The translations under genes were made by a program, and so were the position numbers. Of a stretch of DNA of 64,000 nt, positions 20,513 through 31,921 are shown in pieces (the stretch's first letter is position 1; every line of letters begins with the position of its first letter). Origin of the DNA: Elgaria multicarinata webbii (lineage: Eukaryota > Chordata > Lepidosauria > Squamata > Anguidae); the NCBI RefSeq assembly GCF_023053635.1, contig NC_086173.1, positions 145,175,197 through 145,239,196 on the forward strand, given 5' to 3'. The notes under the pieces were generated by a model that had not been told where the DNA came from, did no database searches, and worked only from the letters and a program-made list of their open reading frames with translations.

Positions 20513-21917
20513 GCTTGTATTGCCAGCCGGGGCGTCGCATGGTCTCCATCGGGAAGCTGCGATCGTTTGCCGTCACTGGGAAAATGTGATTCTTCCCGCA
20601 TCCCTCTGAGCTTGTGCGCGTACACATTGGGAGGGGGAGGGGGACTGTGTGCCCAGGAATTGCTCAAGTTGTCGGGATGCCTGTTAGCGAGTGTGTGCTG
20701 CATTCTTGTCTCAGTACCAGCACCCTGTCGAAAACGCCATTAAAACTTTTTTCATGTTTTATCTTCTCCAATTGTTTCCAGGGTCTTCCTGATGTACTAT
20801 CCTGGCAGAAGCCCTTATATCATATCACTTCTTTAAGTTGAAAAGCAAATCTGATGCTAGCACCTGTTATGCAACTATTTCCCATCATTTCATTGTCTGC
20901 CCTTTTGTTTAGTTGTGTCATTAAAACACACACACACAAGTTTTAATGAAGTATTCAAAATGGTACAGGCACTGGGGGAAGAATATCACTGATGGAGCAG
21001 GCTTTAGCTAATAGACATTTGACACCTAGAACAACTCCCCAGCACAAAGCTCCCACCCACCCCACACAACGCAATGTGTCCGTTTTGTGAGGAAGGCCAG
21101 GATATAATCAGATAAATAATAGGAAGCCAGAGGAGTAATAATTCCCATTGTACGTCTAGTATGTCTAGTACTTTTACAGATCTTGCCCTCTCAATAAGTC
21201 ACTGATGCCCCCATTTCATAGATGGGGAAGTAAGGTGGCCTAGCTAGCTGACAGCTCAAGGCAGAACTGAACAAAGACTAAATGTGCTTAAACAAATCTG
21301 TTCCAAGGAAAACTGATGTGGGGGTAGTCTAATGCATGGCTCTCAAATGGGTGCCAATCAGGCTTTGAGTGATACTGGCCAATCATATTTAGTTACCAAG
21401 TTTGAACAGAAAGGATAAAATAGAGGAGACCAGTGTTTGCGTGAAAGCTTGCACATTTTTTTGCGGCATTTTGTTTGGTCTTAATAAAGCTGTTGTCCAA
21501 CAGTGGCCTTTGGATTTTTTTTCTTTTGTCATGGACTAGAATGGCTGTCTTTGCCTTTTTATGATTTATTTCTCTAAGTAGTAAAAAGAACTTTAAAGTA
21601 CTACTTTCATGCTTCTTTACAGCATCTTTATAAAGTAGTTTGCAAGTGGTGATTCCCATTGATTTAAGTATTTCTTTTGCAGTTGGGAACTCAAATGAGG
21701 AGAAAGCAACTTGCTTAAACCACCCAGCAATTTAGTAGCTGAGTAGGACATTGAATATCCCCACCCCAACACCAATTTCAGTAACATTTCTGCTATGCAC
21801 ACCGGCTCTCTTTTGTTTAAGAAGAGAACTTTTAAAATCTTAGCTCTTTGACCCTGTGTGTGCACGTCATTGGACAGGGCATAATAATTCATGGCTTGAT
21901 GCTCTTTTTTATTCCAG
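20513..21917. other. Intron-like sequence
   Basis: The first 150 bases are still CpG-rich and continue the island split by the L2 tail. The rest is AT-rich with a short CA repeat at about 20926-20940. No exon or repeat family was recognised. Confidence 0.35.
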
Positions 21918-22025
21918 CTCACAGTGAAGTCTGAAGAAGAATCCTCAACAGCAAGGACACATCCACATGGAATAGCCCAGGAAAGGATCATTCTTGGCTC
22001 CTGTTGCAAAAGAGAATGTTGGACA
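21918..22025 (+). pseudogene. Candidate ZNF upstream exon, phase 0, acidic
   Basis: A good acceptor (TTTTTTATTCCAG) precedes 36 open codons beginning LTVKSEEESSTARTHPHG. The composition and phase 0 resemble the exon at 61192-61318 (QLDPPEEEDKEG). No clear donor follows before the stop at 22026, so it is either a decayed exon or chance. Confidence 0.25.
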
Positions 22026-22734
22026 TGAGCCCAGATTAAGGTGCTGCTGCAGAGGAAATTGGGAAACTCCTGGGGGTGGGGGAAATAGGCAGGAACAGCA
22101 GCCAAGTTCAAATCGGTTTGAAAGAAATGCTTCCAGAAGCAAGCAAACAAAAAGAAACCCAACCTATCTGGAATCCAAACATGCCTCTGTACCTTTCCTC
22201 ATCATGAAAATTCCTGACAAAGTTTGTGTGTGTTGAATAGTGTTGTTTTTTCTTCTTGAACTGGAACAAAGGCAAGGAGTCTTCTTGCGGCACCTTAACT
22301 ATTAATACATATATTGCAATGACAGAAGCTTCTGTGGGCCAGAGACCACTTGGTTGGATGCATGTACCAAGTGGCCCTTTGTGAGAGCAAATTCATGATG
22401 TGCAACTTGCAAACTCTCTCTTGACTATCCAATTTAGCCGCTGATGAAAGAAATCTGTCATCTGGAAATGGATGGTCTACCTTCCATTGCGTCCTTTGTG
22501 GTTTCCCACTCCGGTTCCTGCTTTGCAGCGTCTGCATTTCTTATCATAACATTTCATACAGCAAGTTTTCATATCATGAGGTTACCAGTACAATAGTACT
22601 GAAAGACATTTTTAAAAAATACATTTTGCAGACAGATATTTTTTTCGTGGTTCTTTTTTTCAGTTTTGCAGAGAAAGCTGGACAGTTCGTAGAAGATAAG
22701 TAAAGACTATTCCTGCTGGGGAGGAAAGTTTTTC

Positions 22735-23331
22735 ATGGAAGTCCTGCCACAGCCGAGAATCCCTGGCGTAAGGAAGCAGTATCCGTGCCCTGACTGTGGG
22801 AGGAATTTCAAGCGGAACTCGCACCTTGTTCGGCATAAGAGGCTCCACACGGGAGAGAAACCCTACAAATGTCCTGACTGCGGGAAAAGCTTCAGGCAGA
22901 GCACCGACGTGAATACGCATCGGAGAATCCACACAGGGGAAACGCCCTACCACTGCAACCAGTGCGGGAAAAGTTTCCGCTACAGGACGGGTCTCGTGAA
23001 ACATTTGCGGTGCCATGAAGAAGAGAAACCTCATAGTTGCCTGGAATGTGGGAAAAGCTTCAACCGCAGTTTGGTTTCGAGCACCCGCCAAAGATGTCTC
23101 GTGGGGGGCAAATCCTACAAGTGCCCTGACTGTAACAAAAAATGTGAGAACTCGAATCTCGTTGTACATCTAGGAGTCCCCACCGCAAAGGAAACATATA
23201 GATGCCCAGACTGTGGAAAAGGCTTCAGCTGCAGCTTTCAAATCATTAGACACAGAAGTCTCCATACCAGTGAGGACGTTTTGTATTTCCCCCCACCCCC
23301 ACCCCACCCCACCCACCCCTTACTAGCTTAA
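22735..23331 (+). CDS. C2H2 zinc-finger protein, partly decayed (4 good, 2 broken fingers)
   Basis: The frame encodes 198 residues. Fingers 1-3 and 6 keep all four zinc ligands (contacts RSHR, QTDT, YTGK, CFQR). Finger 4 has lost both His; finger 5 has lost its core Phe, one helix residue and the last His. The tail is Pro/His-rich (SEDVLYFPPPPPHPTHPL) read from a C-rich run, unlike a normal finger end. An acceptor (TTTTTTCAG, exon from 22664) continues in the finger frame in phase 1 but meets one TAG (22690-22692) before the ATG at 22735. The protein must start at this ATG or the gene is dead. It could bind DNA only through its first three fingers. It is probably a gene in decay. Confidence 0.6.
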   Translation: MEVLPQPRIPGVRKQYPCPDCGRNFKRNSHLVRHKRLHTGEKPYKCPDCGKSFRQSTDVNTHRRIHTGETPYHCNQCGKSFRYRTGLVKHLRCHEEEKPHSCLECGKSFNRSLVSSTRQRCLVGGKSYKCPDCNKKCENSNLVVHLGVPTAKETYRCPDCGKGFSCSFQIIRHRSLHTSEDVLYFPPPPPHPTHPLLA

Positions 23332-24024
23332 CTGGAGGGATTGTCACACAGGCTGCTGTGTGGTGTAGGGCTGCTCTTATAAACGCTTAACTGCGGTTCA
23401 TGTAGGTCGGGTGGGAAAACGTTTTCCTGTCAAGGCCAGAAATCCAAAAGTCGGAAGGGACGTAGCCAAAAGTGGGTGGAGTTATGGCTGTGACTCTTAT
23501 CTAATTCAGTATCTTAATGAAACAGAAAGAAGACATTTGCATCCATCCAGGCAGTTCTGTCTTTCAGCATTGTCGTTGGAGGAAAGAGTGAATACTGTTA
23601 GTAGCCAGGGGTGGGACTGGTGAGGGCGGATTGGCCTAAGGGAAGGCGTGGGCAACACGTGGCCCGCGAGTCATATGCAGCAGCTCCTGCCGTCTCCCCA
23701 AATGTGTGGTTTGCCATGGAAATTCAGCAGCAAAATGCAATGGAGGCTTGAAAGTGGCACATTAAGCTTGTCCCTTTTTAGCCTCTGTCGCCGTTTGCTG
23801 TTAAAATTCGGCAGTAAACTGCTGGGGTGAGGGGCTGCCACCACTATGCCGCTAAATTTCAGCAGTGCAGTGTGCATGGGAGAATCTGGTTGTAGAAAGT
23901 GGTCCCAGATCCTCTGAAGTTGCCCACTCCTGGCTAGGGAGAGTCTGGATTGAGAAGCCTGGAGGTCCATAATTGGCCCAAGGGCTGGGAGTCCCTGACT
24001 GTGGCAGAGCGGTTTGTGTTGTGT
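23332..24024. other. Intergenic, nothing recognised
   Basis: No exon or clear repeat. The part from about 23641 (GGCGTGGGCAACACGTGGCC) may be the left end of a MITE. ORFs here lack motifs. Confidence 0.3.
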
Positions 24025-24394
24025 GTATGTTTAGCCTGGAGAAGAGAAGACTGAGGGGAGACATGATAGCACTCTTCAAATACTTGAAAGGTTGTCACAC
24101 AGAGGAGGGCCAGGATCTCTTCTCGATCCTCCCAGAGTGCAGGACACGGAATAATGGGCTCAAGTTACAGGAAGCCAGATTCCAGCTGGACATCAGGAAA
24201 AACGTCCTGACTGTTAGAGCAGCACGGCAATGGAACCCATGACCTAGGGAGGTCGTGGGCTCTCCCACACTAGAAGCATTCAAGAGGCAGCTGGATAATC
24301 ATCTGTCAGGGATGCTTTAAGGCAGATTCCTGCATTGAGCAGGGGGTTGGACTAGATGGCCTTGTAGGCCCCTTCCAACTCTATGATTCTATGT
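24025..24394 (+). mobile_element. CR1 LINE 3' end
   Basis: The frame FSLEKRRLRGDMIALFKYLK, then LFSILPECRTRNNGLKLQ and FQLDIRKNVLTVRAARQWNP, ends with the CR1 3' UTR and CCAACTCTATGATTCTATG. Confidence 0.9.
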
Positions 24395-25166
24395 GTGGTG
24401 GGGGTGGGGGATCGCTGAATGCATGACAGTAACTTAATTGTGAAAGCACCAGCATTGTACCTCACGCTGTACAAATATAGAATATAAAACAGGCCCCTGA
24501 CTGAAAGGGTGGTGGTAGCAGATCCTTTGCGGCAGGCACCATTTTATAACCGCTTTATTTTCAGCCGTCTTTTAATTAGCACTAAAACATTTAAAAACAT
24601 TTTTTTAAAAAAATAAAATTAGTGAAATACTGCTTTGCTGAAAGAGCGTTATAGCACTACAACACTATAATGCTAAATTTAAAGAGAGAGAGAAATCAAT
24701 TTTAGCTATTAAACACAATCTATACTCCTGTTTCAAATCAAATGTTAAACGTTTTTGTTTTCTTTGATATTTCATGGCTAGGAATAGGTAAACCTGCTTA
24801 AACGAATAAGCACTTAGCAGTAAATAAATCATTGATTCCCCCTGCCCCCAAGGATCGTGCAGAAGTTGTTTTTTTGTCAAGTGGCTGTTCTGGCTCATTC
24901 CTCCCCCTTCCCCACCCACAGCACCTATGGTGTGGGCAGAACATAGTGTGGTGAACATACAGCAAAAGCACAACATCCCCGTTTGTGTAGAAAGTCAGTT
25001 GCAATTTTCCTTGTAGCTTACAGCGGTAGAGCAATAATCCATTAGCACTCAGAGCATCAGGAGTCTATCAGGAATCCCACAAATCTAGAACTGCTCATCT
25101 GTTCTTTTCTCCCCCTCTCCTCTTTGAACCAGGGTTTCTGCTTCCTAACACCAATGCTCTCTGCAG
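24395..25166. other. Intergenic or intron, nothing recognised
   Basis: AT-rich, low-information sequence. The 103-codon minus ORF at 24665-24976 shows no motif. Confidence 0.3.
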
Positions 25167-25246
25167 CCTGGACTCGGATGTGACGCCTTTGCTCTCAGAT
25201 CATCAGGATGCAGAGGAAAAGGAGAGTCCAGGAAGCCTCTGTGAAG
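25167..25246 (+). CDS. Internal acidic exon of the 3-finger ZNF gene
   Basis: The exon is 80 bases: acceptor CTCTCTGCAG, then one base completing a codon, 26 codons (LDSDVTPLLSDHQDAEEKES, then PGSLCE), and one base before the donor GAAG|GTGAGG. Its last base G plus the first two bases of the exon at 26580 make GCC (Ala), so the two exons join in frame. It resembles the 61192-61318 exon of the last gene in position, acidity and wording (LPDPDQASAKN against LLSDHQDAEEK). The other two frames contain stops. The upstream start exon was not found. Confidence 0.6.
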
Positions 25247-26039
25247 GTGAGGGAACGGCTGAAGCACAGTTGCGAGAAAAGCCGTGGACGAAAAGAAAGG
25301 GAAAGCACTAAATGGAGAAGTGGAAGTGAGGGAGGCTGGGAGGAAGCACAGAAGTCCAAAGTCTCCTACCCTTTTGTTCCTGGGAGAAAAGCAAGGCATC
25401 AAGAGAGCCATGGAGGCCTCTGCTGGCTTAAAAACTAGGGGGAATTTGCTACAGATCCTTTGCCCTGCATAACTCCCCATCTTTCCCCATGGCTCTTAGC
25501 TTCTCCTTTTCTCCCCAATACTGGCTTAACCATACATTCCTAATTCTATAGAAAAATGGCAATATCGCTTCTGGAATGTATGCAGATTTTTCATGGTTTG
25601 TTCAGAGTACATCACAGAGGGAGCAATCCCATGCCCCGAGGCCGCAGGGGGATTGTTCAGTTAATAGGCTATGAGGTCTTCGGAAACAGGGATCCGACCT
25701 CAGATCCCAGAAACTGTGGCCCACAAACCCTCCCCTTCATTGCTGGTGCAGTTCTTTCTGCGTTGGCTACATCTCCGTGCTTGGAAATAGAGCGCGGAGT
25801 CAGGAAAAGAGGGTGTTCCCTGGGGCAGGAAGCGGGGAGAGGCTGGGGTATTGTCCTATGAGGAATCCTATGGCTGCTCATGCCTCCTTCCCTCCTCATC
25901 CCCGAAGCCTCCGCTAGATAGGTGAAATCGCCCATCTAGCTTAAATGCTCGTTCGGAGGCTTATGATTACTCAGGGCGGATATTTTTTATTATATTTCTA
26001 TAGGACTGAGCGCTTAGCTTTCTTTGATGTAGAATTTGG

Positions 26040-26060
26040 GTGTGTGTGTGTGTGTGTGTT
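26040..26060. repeat. (TG)n microsatellite
   Basis: About ten TG units. The rest of the intron, 25247-26579, shows no recognised element. Confidence 0.7.
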
Positions 26061-26579
26061 TGTTTCTTCTTTCACAGACAAAAAGACTTGTGTCAGTTGT
26101 GAATGAAAAAATAATCTTCACCCCAAAGTAGAGGGTTTGTTCAAGTGTCTCCTTTTTTAACGCTATAATTGATTGACTCCCTTCATATAGGAAATGAGGA
26201 CATGCTAAATACTCACCTTTGACATGCTACCTGTCTTTGTGCGGAGGATTTTATCTATTGGGGGGGGAAGGTATTCCAACATGCAGACACCCCCATCCTG
26301 AAACCCAAAGGGGTACAGTCCAAGAAAAGCTTGGCTACTGGATTCTACCAAATTATATCAGCCGAAACCAATGATAAACTCTGGGTGGGAACCGGAATTG
26401 TTTCTTTCCTTTCTTATTCTGGGTGAATGTCTTGGTTACCACAAACAGTTATGACTAGAAGTTTGCCCAGTTGCCTCAGCCTCCCCCAGACTATGGTCCA
26501 GCTGCCATTGGTTTTTGCCTCGTTAAAACTTGCCTTCCCTTGACCACCCCCTCACATGTGCCTTCTGCTTCCGTTCCAG

Positions 26580-27205
26580 CCTGTGATGATGATGTTGTGG
26601 CAAAGAAGCACGAAGAGGAGGAGGACTTTACTCCTGCACAATCTTATAGGACGTTATTGGGAAGACTCCAAGGACTCGATTCTCAATGGCGCGAGGCCTA
26701 TAAGGAGAAGCCGGATTTTGAAAGGTGGCAGTGGAAACAGCCAGGGATAACTGGAGGTGAATCGCCCACGAACGAGACAGACGACTCTCCCGTGTGTGAA
26801 AGGCTGTTCGGCTCGGAGAGACGGCACCTGTGCTTTATGTGTGGGAAAAGGTTCCGATTTGAATCCCACCTCATTACGCATGAAAGGATCCATACAGGCG
26901 AGAAGCCTTTTCAGTGCAGCACATGCAAGAAAAGCTTCCGGGACAAGTCGGACTTGAGTAAACACCAGAAAGTTCACTCTGGGGAGAAACCCTACAAGTG
27001 TCTTGACTGTGGCAAAAGCTTTCACCATCAGTTGACCTTCATTAGACATCAGAGGCTTCATCCCAGAGAGCGCGCCAGCGAACAGGGCAATGTGTATTTA
27101 GCAATTCTGCCATCCTACCATACTGGTGCAGAAATTAGCATTGGGGGTGGAACAAAGCCTCCTGAGACACTGGGCTATAATTTCAAACAAAAAGTAAGTT
27201 TCTAG
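26580..27205 (+). CDS. C2H2 zinc-finger protein, 3 fingers (terminal exon)
   Basis: The acceptor CTTCCGTTCCAG at 26579 starts a phase-1 exon continuing the 25167-25246 exon (CEA|CDDDVVAKK). Order: acidic stretch KKHEEEEDFTPAQ, a basic/Trp-rich linker (FERWQWKQPG), a short CERLFGSERRHLC junction, then three complete fingers with TGEKP and SGEKP linkers (contacts FSHT, DSDK, HLTR). A 47-residue tail follows (PRERASEQGNVYLAILPS...), with no finger remains; it may be read-through after loss of later fingers. An ATG-started frame extends back to 26471 but crosses the acceptor and is probably intronic. Three fingers is few for this family; DNA binding is plausible but with a short site. Confidence 0.75.
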
Positions 27206-28587
27206 TCCTTAAGATGGTCATGATGAGTCTGAAAATTACTGGGTGAAACTCATGGATAAGGATAGGGCCTGAACAGGTTTTCTTCCGGACCAGTGCTTTT
27301 GCACTGCTATTGCTTCCTTCACTAACAAAAGCAGTATTCATTAGGTGAAATATGGAAATTTATTTACATTTGCATGTGACCTGACTTAACTTTCCTTGGT
27401 ATAGATTTTTTAAAAAAATTCAAGGTATGAATGTACTCAATCCGCCCTATAATTGCATCAGTTGTAGGAAAAGATTTTGAGAAATTTGCATCGGAGTGAA
27501 TATTAGATACTTTATGCAGATGAATATGGTAGAGTGTGAAGGTGCCCCTCACCTCCATCCTATTTCTCTTCCAAGCACCTGAGACACCCCTGGGAGCCAA
27601 GGATGCCAAATCACTGGGATGTTCCTGGGGAGGAGTCATCAGAACATGACTAATTAGACAACTAATTTGTTGAGAGTGCTGAGTTCCTCCCTGCACTGGA
27701 CCTATAAAAAAAAAAGGGCAAGGCAGGAAAATGGGGTGGATCAGGGATGCAGAACCTATTTCTGCCTGAAGACCAAAAACACATTTTGGAGACGATCTGG
27801 GGGCCGGGGGGGGGGGGCAGGTGGGGGCGGAGGGCATTCCTGTGGTGGGTGGGTCCAAAGGCAAAGGGGCGGAGCAAAGAATACCTGCATTTTTTCCAGT
27901 TTAAAATGTCTGCTGCCAGTAATTAAGCCCTACGAGATGCATTTCAGCATTTTAGAGTGTTGAAAGCACAAATGAGGGAGATCACTAAATGATCAGTGGG
28001 GGTGGGGAAAGGCTGTGGAGGCCAGGGGAAGGGGACATGACCTTCTGAGGAAACCCCCCTTCCCTGGGGGTGGTAGATCAAGAGCAAAGCCATGCTAAAC
28101 GTATTTTCACCCCGCAGGATCCTAGTTCTCTGTGGACTCTGGAACTGGCAGAAGGGACAAAGGTGTTTTTGACTCCCACCTAGAAGGTGAGTGGTGGGGA
28201 GGAAATCTGGGAGGTGATTTCTCAGACAGGCCTCTCAAAGGCCCAAGAAGGGATTGAACACCCCCCCCCCCCCGGTTCCTTCCTTTACATGTGAGAATCT
28301 GCTGCTGGGGTTTCTGTTGTCAGAAGCTGGTCTCAGGGTTTGGGGACGAGGCCTCATGCTCTTGTTAATGTCCTTTGGAGATATGTACTCTGCAGTCAGG
28401 CTCCAAGTTCAAATTGTTCGATTGAACAGCCAAGTGGACTCGTTTATTTTAGGGGGCCGTTTTGGTCTTATTTTAAAAAAAACATTTGAAGACTAAAATA
28501 TTAAGGATGGCCTTGCCCAAGTGGTAACTGAATGCTATCATGCATCTCTTTCAATATCACTAAAAGGTTTTGGTCGTCTTTTGGCAG
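27206..28587. other. Intergenic, G/C homopolymers only
   Basis: A poly-G tract near 27788-27797 and a poly-C tract near 28260-28273. No gene or repeat family was recognised. ORFs at 27364-27963 are low-complexity. Confidence 0.35.
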
Positions 28588-28845
28588 AGCCAGTGTGGTG
28601 TAGTGGCTAGAGTGTCAGACTGGGAGTTGGGAGATCCAGGTTCTAGTCCCCACTCGGCCATGGAAACCCACGGGATGACTTTGGGCCAGTCACAGACTCT
28701 CAGCCTAACCCACCTCACAGGGTTGTTGTTGTGAGGATCAAGTGGAGAGGAGGAGGCTTATGTACGCCGCCTTGGGTTCCTTGGAGGAAAAAAGGCGGGA
28801 TACAAATGCAATAATAAATAAAATAAAATAAATAGTCTGCAAATT
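28588..28845 (+). mobile_element. tRNA-derived SINE, nearly full length
   Basis: Head AGTGTGGTGTAGTGGCTAGA (A-box-like TGGCTAGAGTG), B-box-like GGTTCTAGTCC, body CTCAGCCTAACCCACCTCAC and TATGTACGCCGCCTTGGGTT, tail GGCGGGATACAAATGCAATA with (AATAAA)n. This is the best copy of its family in the window. Confidence 0.85.
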
Positions 28846-29137
28846 GATCTCAGTGGGTGGTATCCAGTGTAAGTCCCGCATAAGACTATTGAAATGAATG
28901 GGACTTAAGTCAGACTAATATTGGATACAACCCACAGTAGTCAGTTTCAGGTATGTGTTTGTAAGAGAGTGAGAGCAGATATATTTAAAACAAATTCCAG
29001 ACCTACAAGGCTCGGAGGATAGTCTTGAAGTTACTGAGCTAAAGATAGAACAGACAGTATTTATTCATCAGAGGGAGGGTGTTTGGTGCCCCGCATGAGG
29101 TCTTTCCCCTGTCTGGGACTTGCAAAAGCAGACCAAC

Positions 29138-29222
29138 AGTGCAATCCTCTCTGTGTCTACCCAGAAATAAGTTCCAGCAAATTCAGTGGGGCTTACTCCT
29201 GGGTAAGCAGGTATAGGATTGA
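29138..29222. repeat. Short palindromic interspersed repeat
   Basis: GTGCAATCCTCTCTGTGTCT ... GTAAGCAGGTATAGGATTGA shows inverted ends (GCAATCCT with AGGATTG) and the core AATTCAGTGGGGCTTACTCC. Confidence 0.6.
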
Positions 29223-29442
29223 TGACATTTACTCAGATCATAGGATTCAGCTTTTCTTGGTACAGAACTCATTTTGTGTATGTTTTATATGGGATATATA
29301 TATGGTTCTGCGTAAAGTCAGCAAAAGGTGGTGGGTGGAAAAAGGAATCATGTGGATTCACTTGTATGCTTTACTGAGGCTTCAGAAAATTGTCATGTAA
29401 TTTCATTTAAATGAGGACAGGATTTGGATTTTTTGGTCCCAG

Positions 29443-29515
29443 GGTCAGACAGTGACAGTAACAAGGGTGACGGTGATCTTGCAGGCAGTGAACTTCATAA
29501 GTACTTTCTGAAGTA
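29443..29515 (+). pseudogene. Possible ZNF exon relic (acidic)
   Basis: After the acceptor TTTTTTGGTCCCAG a phase-1 frame reads SDSDSNKGDGDLAGSELHKY and ends at a stop. The phase and acidity fit a ZNF terminal exon start, but it is short. Confidence 0.2.
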
Positions 29516-29663
29516 GATCCCCAATATGTTTTGGGGCACTAGAATTGTTGCATGATTAAAACAAACTTTGCCAATAAATTACATGAGATCTAACCAATTA
29601 AACCTGCATCAATTTGCAGATAAATAAAATAGTTCTGAAGAATGTGGTCTCTTTGTAGTTCGA

Positions 29664-29775
29664 CCAGTGATGGGGACTATGTGACCCTCTGGATGTTGCT
29701 GGACTGCATCTCCCAGCAACCCTCGCCATTGGTTATGCTGCCTAGGGCTGATGGGAATTGCAGTCCAACAACCTA
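29664..29775. mobile_element. Palindromic hAT-type MITE, diverged
   Basis: TGTTGCTGGACTGCATCTCC is the inverted complement of GGGAATTGCAGTCCAACAAC, with an AGCCCTAGGCAGC-like centre. Confidence 0.55.
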
Positions 29776-30002
29776 TCAATGATAAAGTTCAACCATATTC
29801 ATTACTGAAAACGATACAAGAGGATGACACCTTGTATTTTGGATTTGAACCTGAAATATATCATATCAAAGTAAATCTTTTTAAAGAAGGTTTTTACTGC
29901 TTACTTGGCTACCATTATAAACATTCTCAGCTCTTTCTACTAATGCTTTTCTTACATTTTACGGCTTGATCATTTGTGGATGTTCTTGTTTTGCCCCTAT
30001 AG

Positions 30003-30660
30003 GTGACAGTGATTTTTGGGGGGGAGACAAGTGTCCCATGCCTTCAGAACTCAATGCTGTTGAAGAAATCCCAAGCAACTCTGTTCCAAGATCTGCAACT
30101 GGGAGGAAAATGCTGGGGAGAAAATGTCGGAGAGATCATGTAAGCCACAGAGTTTTCCATAGAGCGAGCAACCTTGCAGGGGAGCGTATCACTGCCAGTT
30201 GTTTCATCAAAAAACGTGGGGCGGTTTGGAAGCCACGCAGCCAAGGAACAATACCCAGGCTCCAAATTGTTGGAGAGGCAACGTTACACAATGAAGGTTC
30301 CACCAGAAGTCCAGCCAAAGCACTGATATTAGGAACCACTTTACATCAAGCTCCAAAGCAAAGCAGCAGAAGAATCCCTAAGCATTACTTATCCAAACAA
30401 CTTCATTGCCCCTCTGAAGCTGTGGAAAAGCACCGGTTCTGATGAGACTCCCCCCCTGCTTCCAGTTTGCAAGCCTTAGTTTATGTAAGAGAAGCCATGC
30501 CATAAAGGGAATCCTGAAATAGGAAAAGCTTCATATATACTGGGAGAGAGCATATGAGGGCTCTGAGTAAGAAAATCCTCCCAACACTGTCCGTGGAGGA
30601 GAGAAACCACAGAGATTCTCTCCGTGTGTAAAAGGTACGCTAAAAGGAGTTTGCCTCTTG
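30003..30660 (+). pseudogene. Zinc-finger terminal exon relic without working fingers
   Basis: The acceptor TTTTGCCCCTATAG opens a phase-1 frame of about 146 codons (DSDFWGGDKCPMPSELNAVE, then EEIPSNSVPRSATGRKMLGR) ending at 30442. Its sequence AATGCTGGGGAGAAAATG recurs after the acceptor of the 16.2-kb gene (15850s), showing common origin. No C2H2 finger is present. Further on, at about 30588-30640, GGEKPQRFSPCVKGT looks like the remains of a TGEKP linker and finger in another frame. The best reading is a ZNF copy whose finger block has decayed. The open frame could still encode a fingerless protein, but nothing supports expression. Confidence 0.45.
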
Positions 30661-30854
30661 CCGAACAGCAGAGCGACAGGGTGTACACAATGGCTTCCTC
30701 TGGATGACTGCAGAAGCCAAGGATTACTGCTAGAATAAACAGAAATATAGGAATAATTGCAAGTTATGCAGATAACATGTTTGCACACCGTGAAATTTAA
30801 GAAGGAAAGCACATCTAATCCAGCAATCGCAATACTGCTTTAACTTAAGGACAG

Positions 30855-30990
30855 AATATAAGAGCAGTCCTGTTAGATCAGACCAAGGCTCCATCTGGTT
30901 CAACATCTTTTCCCCCTGACGGGCCAGTCCGATATTTTTTGGAGCTCACAAGCAGGGCACAAAGGCAAAAACACCCGCACCCCACAGTTA
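30855..30990 (-). mobile_element. L3-like LINE 3' end fragment
   Basis: AAGAGCAGTCCTGTTAGATC then AGACCAAGGCTCCATCTGGT is the reverse complement of the L3-like 3' end at 33940-34000. Confidence 0.55.
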
Positions 30991-31094
30991 TTTTTCCTTG
31001 CATCTGGTCCATCCTCCACGAATTTGGGTAACCCTTTATTTTCTTTTTCTTTTAAAAGCAATCTAACGGTAACGCCCATCACCATTTAATATAG

Positions 31095-31190
31095 CCTTTC
31101 CCAACCTGGTCCCCTCCTGGTGGAGAAGGCCAGGGGTGATGGGAATTGTAGTCCATAGCATCTGGAGGTCACCAGGTTGGTGAAGGCTGA
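31095..31190. mobile_element. Palindromic hAT-type MITE
   Basis: TTTCCCAACCTGGTCCCCTC pairs with GTCACCAGGTTGGTGAAGGC. The centre keeps GGGAATTGTAGTCC. Confidence 0.55.
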
Positions 31191-31564
31191 TTTGAAGCAT
31201 GCAGAATACCTACACATCTAGTTTCTCCTAGAGCTGAAATACATGTTAAGGGAGGAAAAGCCTTGAAACAATTTCCTGAAGTTCAGTTTGTTTGCTAAAG
31301 AAGTAACTTTATATTTGAACAAGCCACTTTTAATTTTATTTTTAATTTGAAACAGTTGGAATGCTGTTAGATTGAGGAATTTGGGGCAGGGGACAAGGTG
31401 TAAATTAATAGGATGATGTTGCTTTTAAAAAGGCTACAAACTTTACTGCACCTGGGTAGCTCTTGCCCCAGCCTCAACACCACTCTGGTGCCCGAGCCAG
31501 CTTGGGTACCTGAATCCCAGCGAATCTCAAGACGTCTGGGGGTTCAGGAGATCATACAGCTCAC
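31191..31564. other. Intergenic, nothing recognised
   Basis: No gene or repeat family recognised. Confidence 0.3.
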
Positions 31565-31770
31565 CTGTCATAAGGAATCTAGGAAGTTGCCTTATACTGG
31601 ATCAGACTGTTTCTCCATCCACCCCAGTCTTGTCTATTTCGAGTCACAGTGGCTCTCCAGGGTCCCATACAGAGATTTTTCCTGCTACGTGATCCTTTAA
31701 ACTGGAAACACCACGGATGAACCTGGGACCTTCTGCATGCAACGCATGTGCTCTACACCTGCCTTGTGGC
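31565..31770 (-). mobile_element. tRNA-Ala-derived SINE
   Basis: The reverse complement runs from a degenerate tRNA head (TAGAGCACATGCGTTGCATG, GGTCCCAGGTTCATCC) through CCCTGGAGAGCCACTGTGAC to the end TATAAGGCAACTTCCTAGAT. The head resembles tRNA-Ala. Confidence 0.7.
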
Positions 31771-31921
31771 GGAGGCTGCGTCATAAACTTCAGCATTCTC
31801 TCTGGAGCCTACAAATGCTTAAGAACTTCTAGGATAGATTGAGAGGACTACCTTTTATTGCAGCACGCCACAAAGCTGTTTAATGTAGCCGAGTTGTGGA
31901 TCAGGCCCCTAGTTTTCTAAA

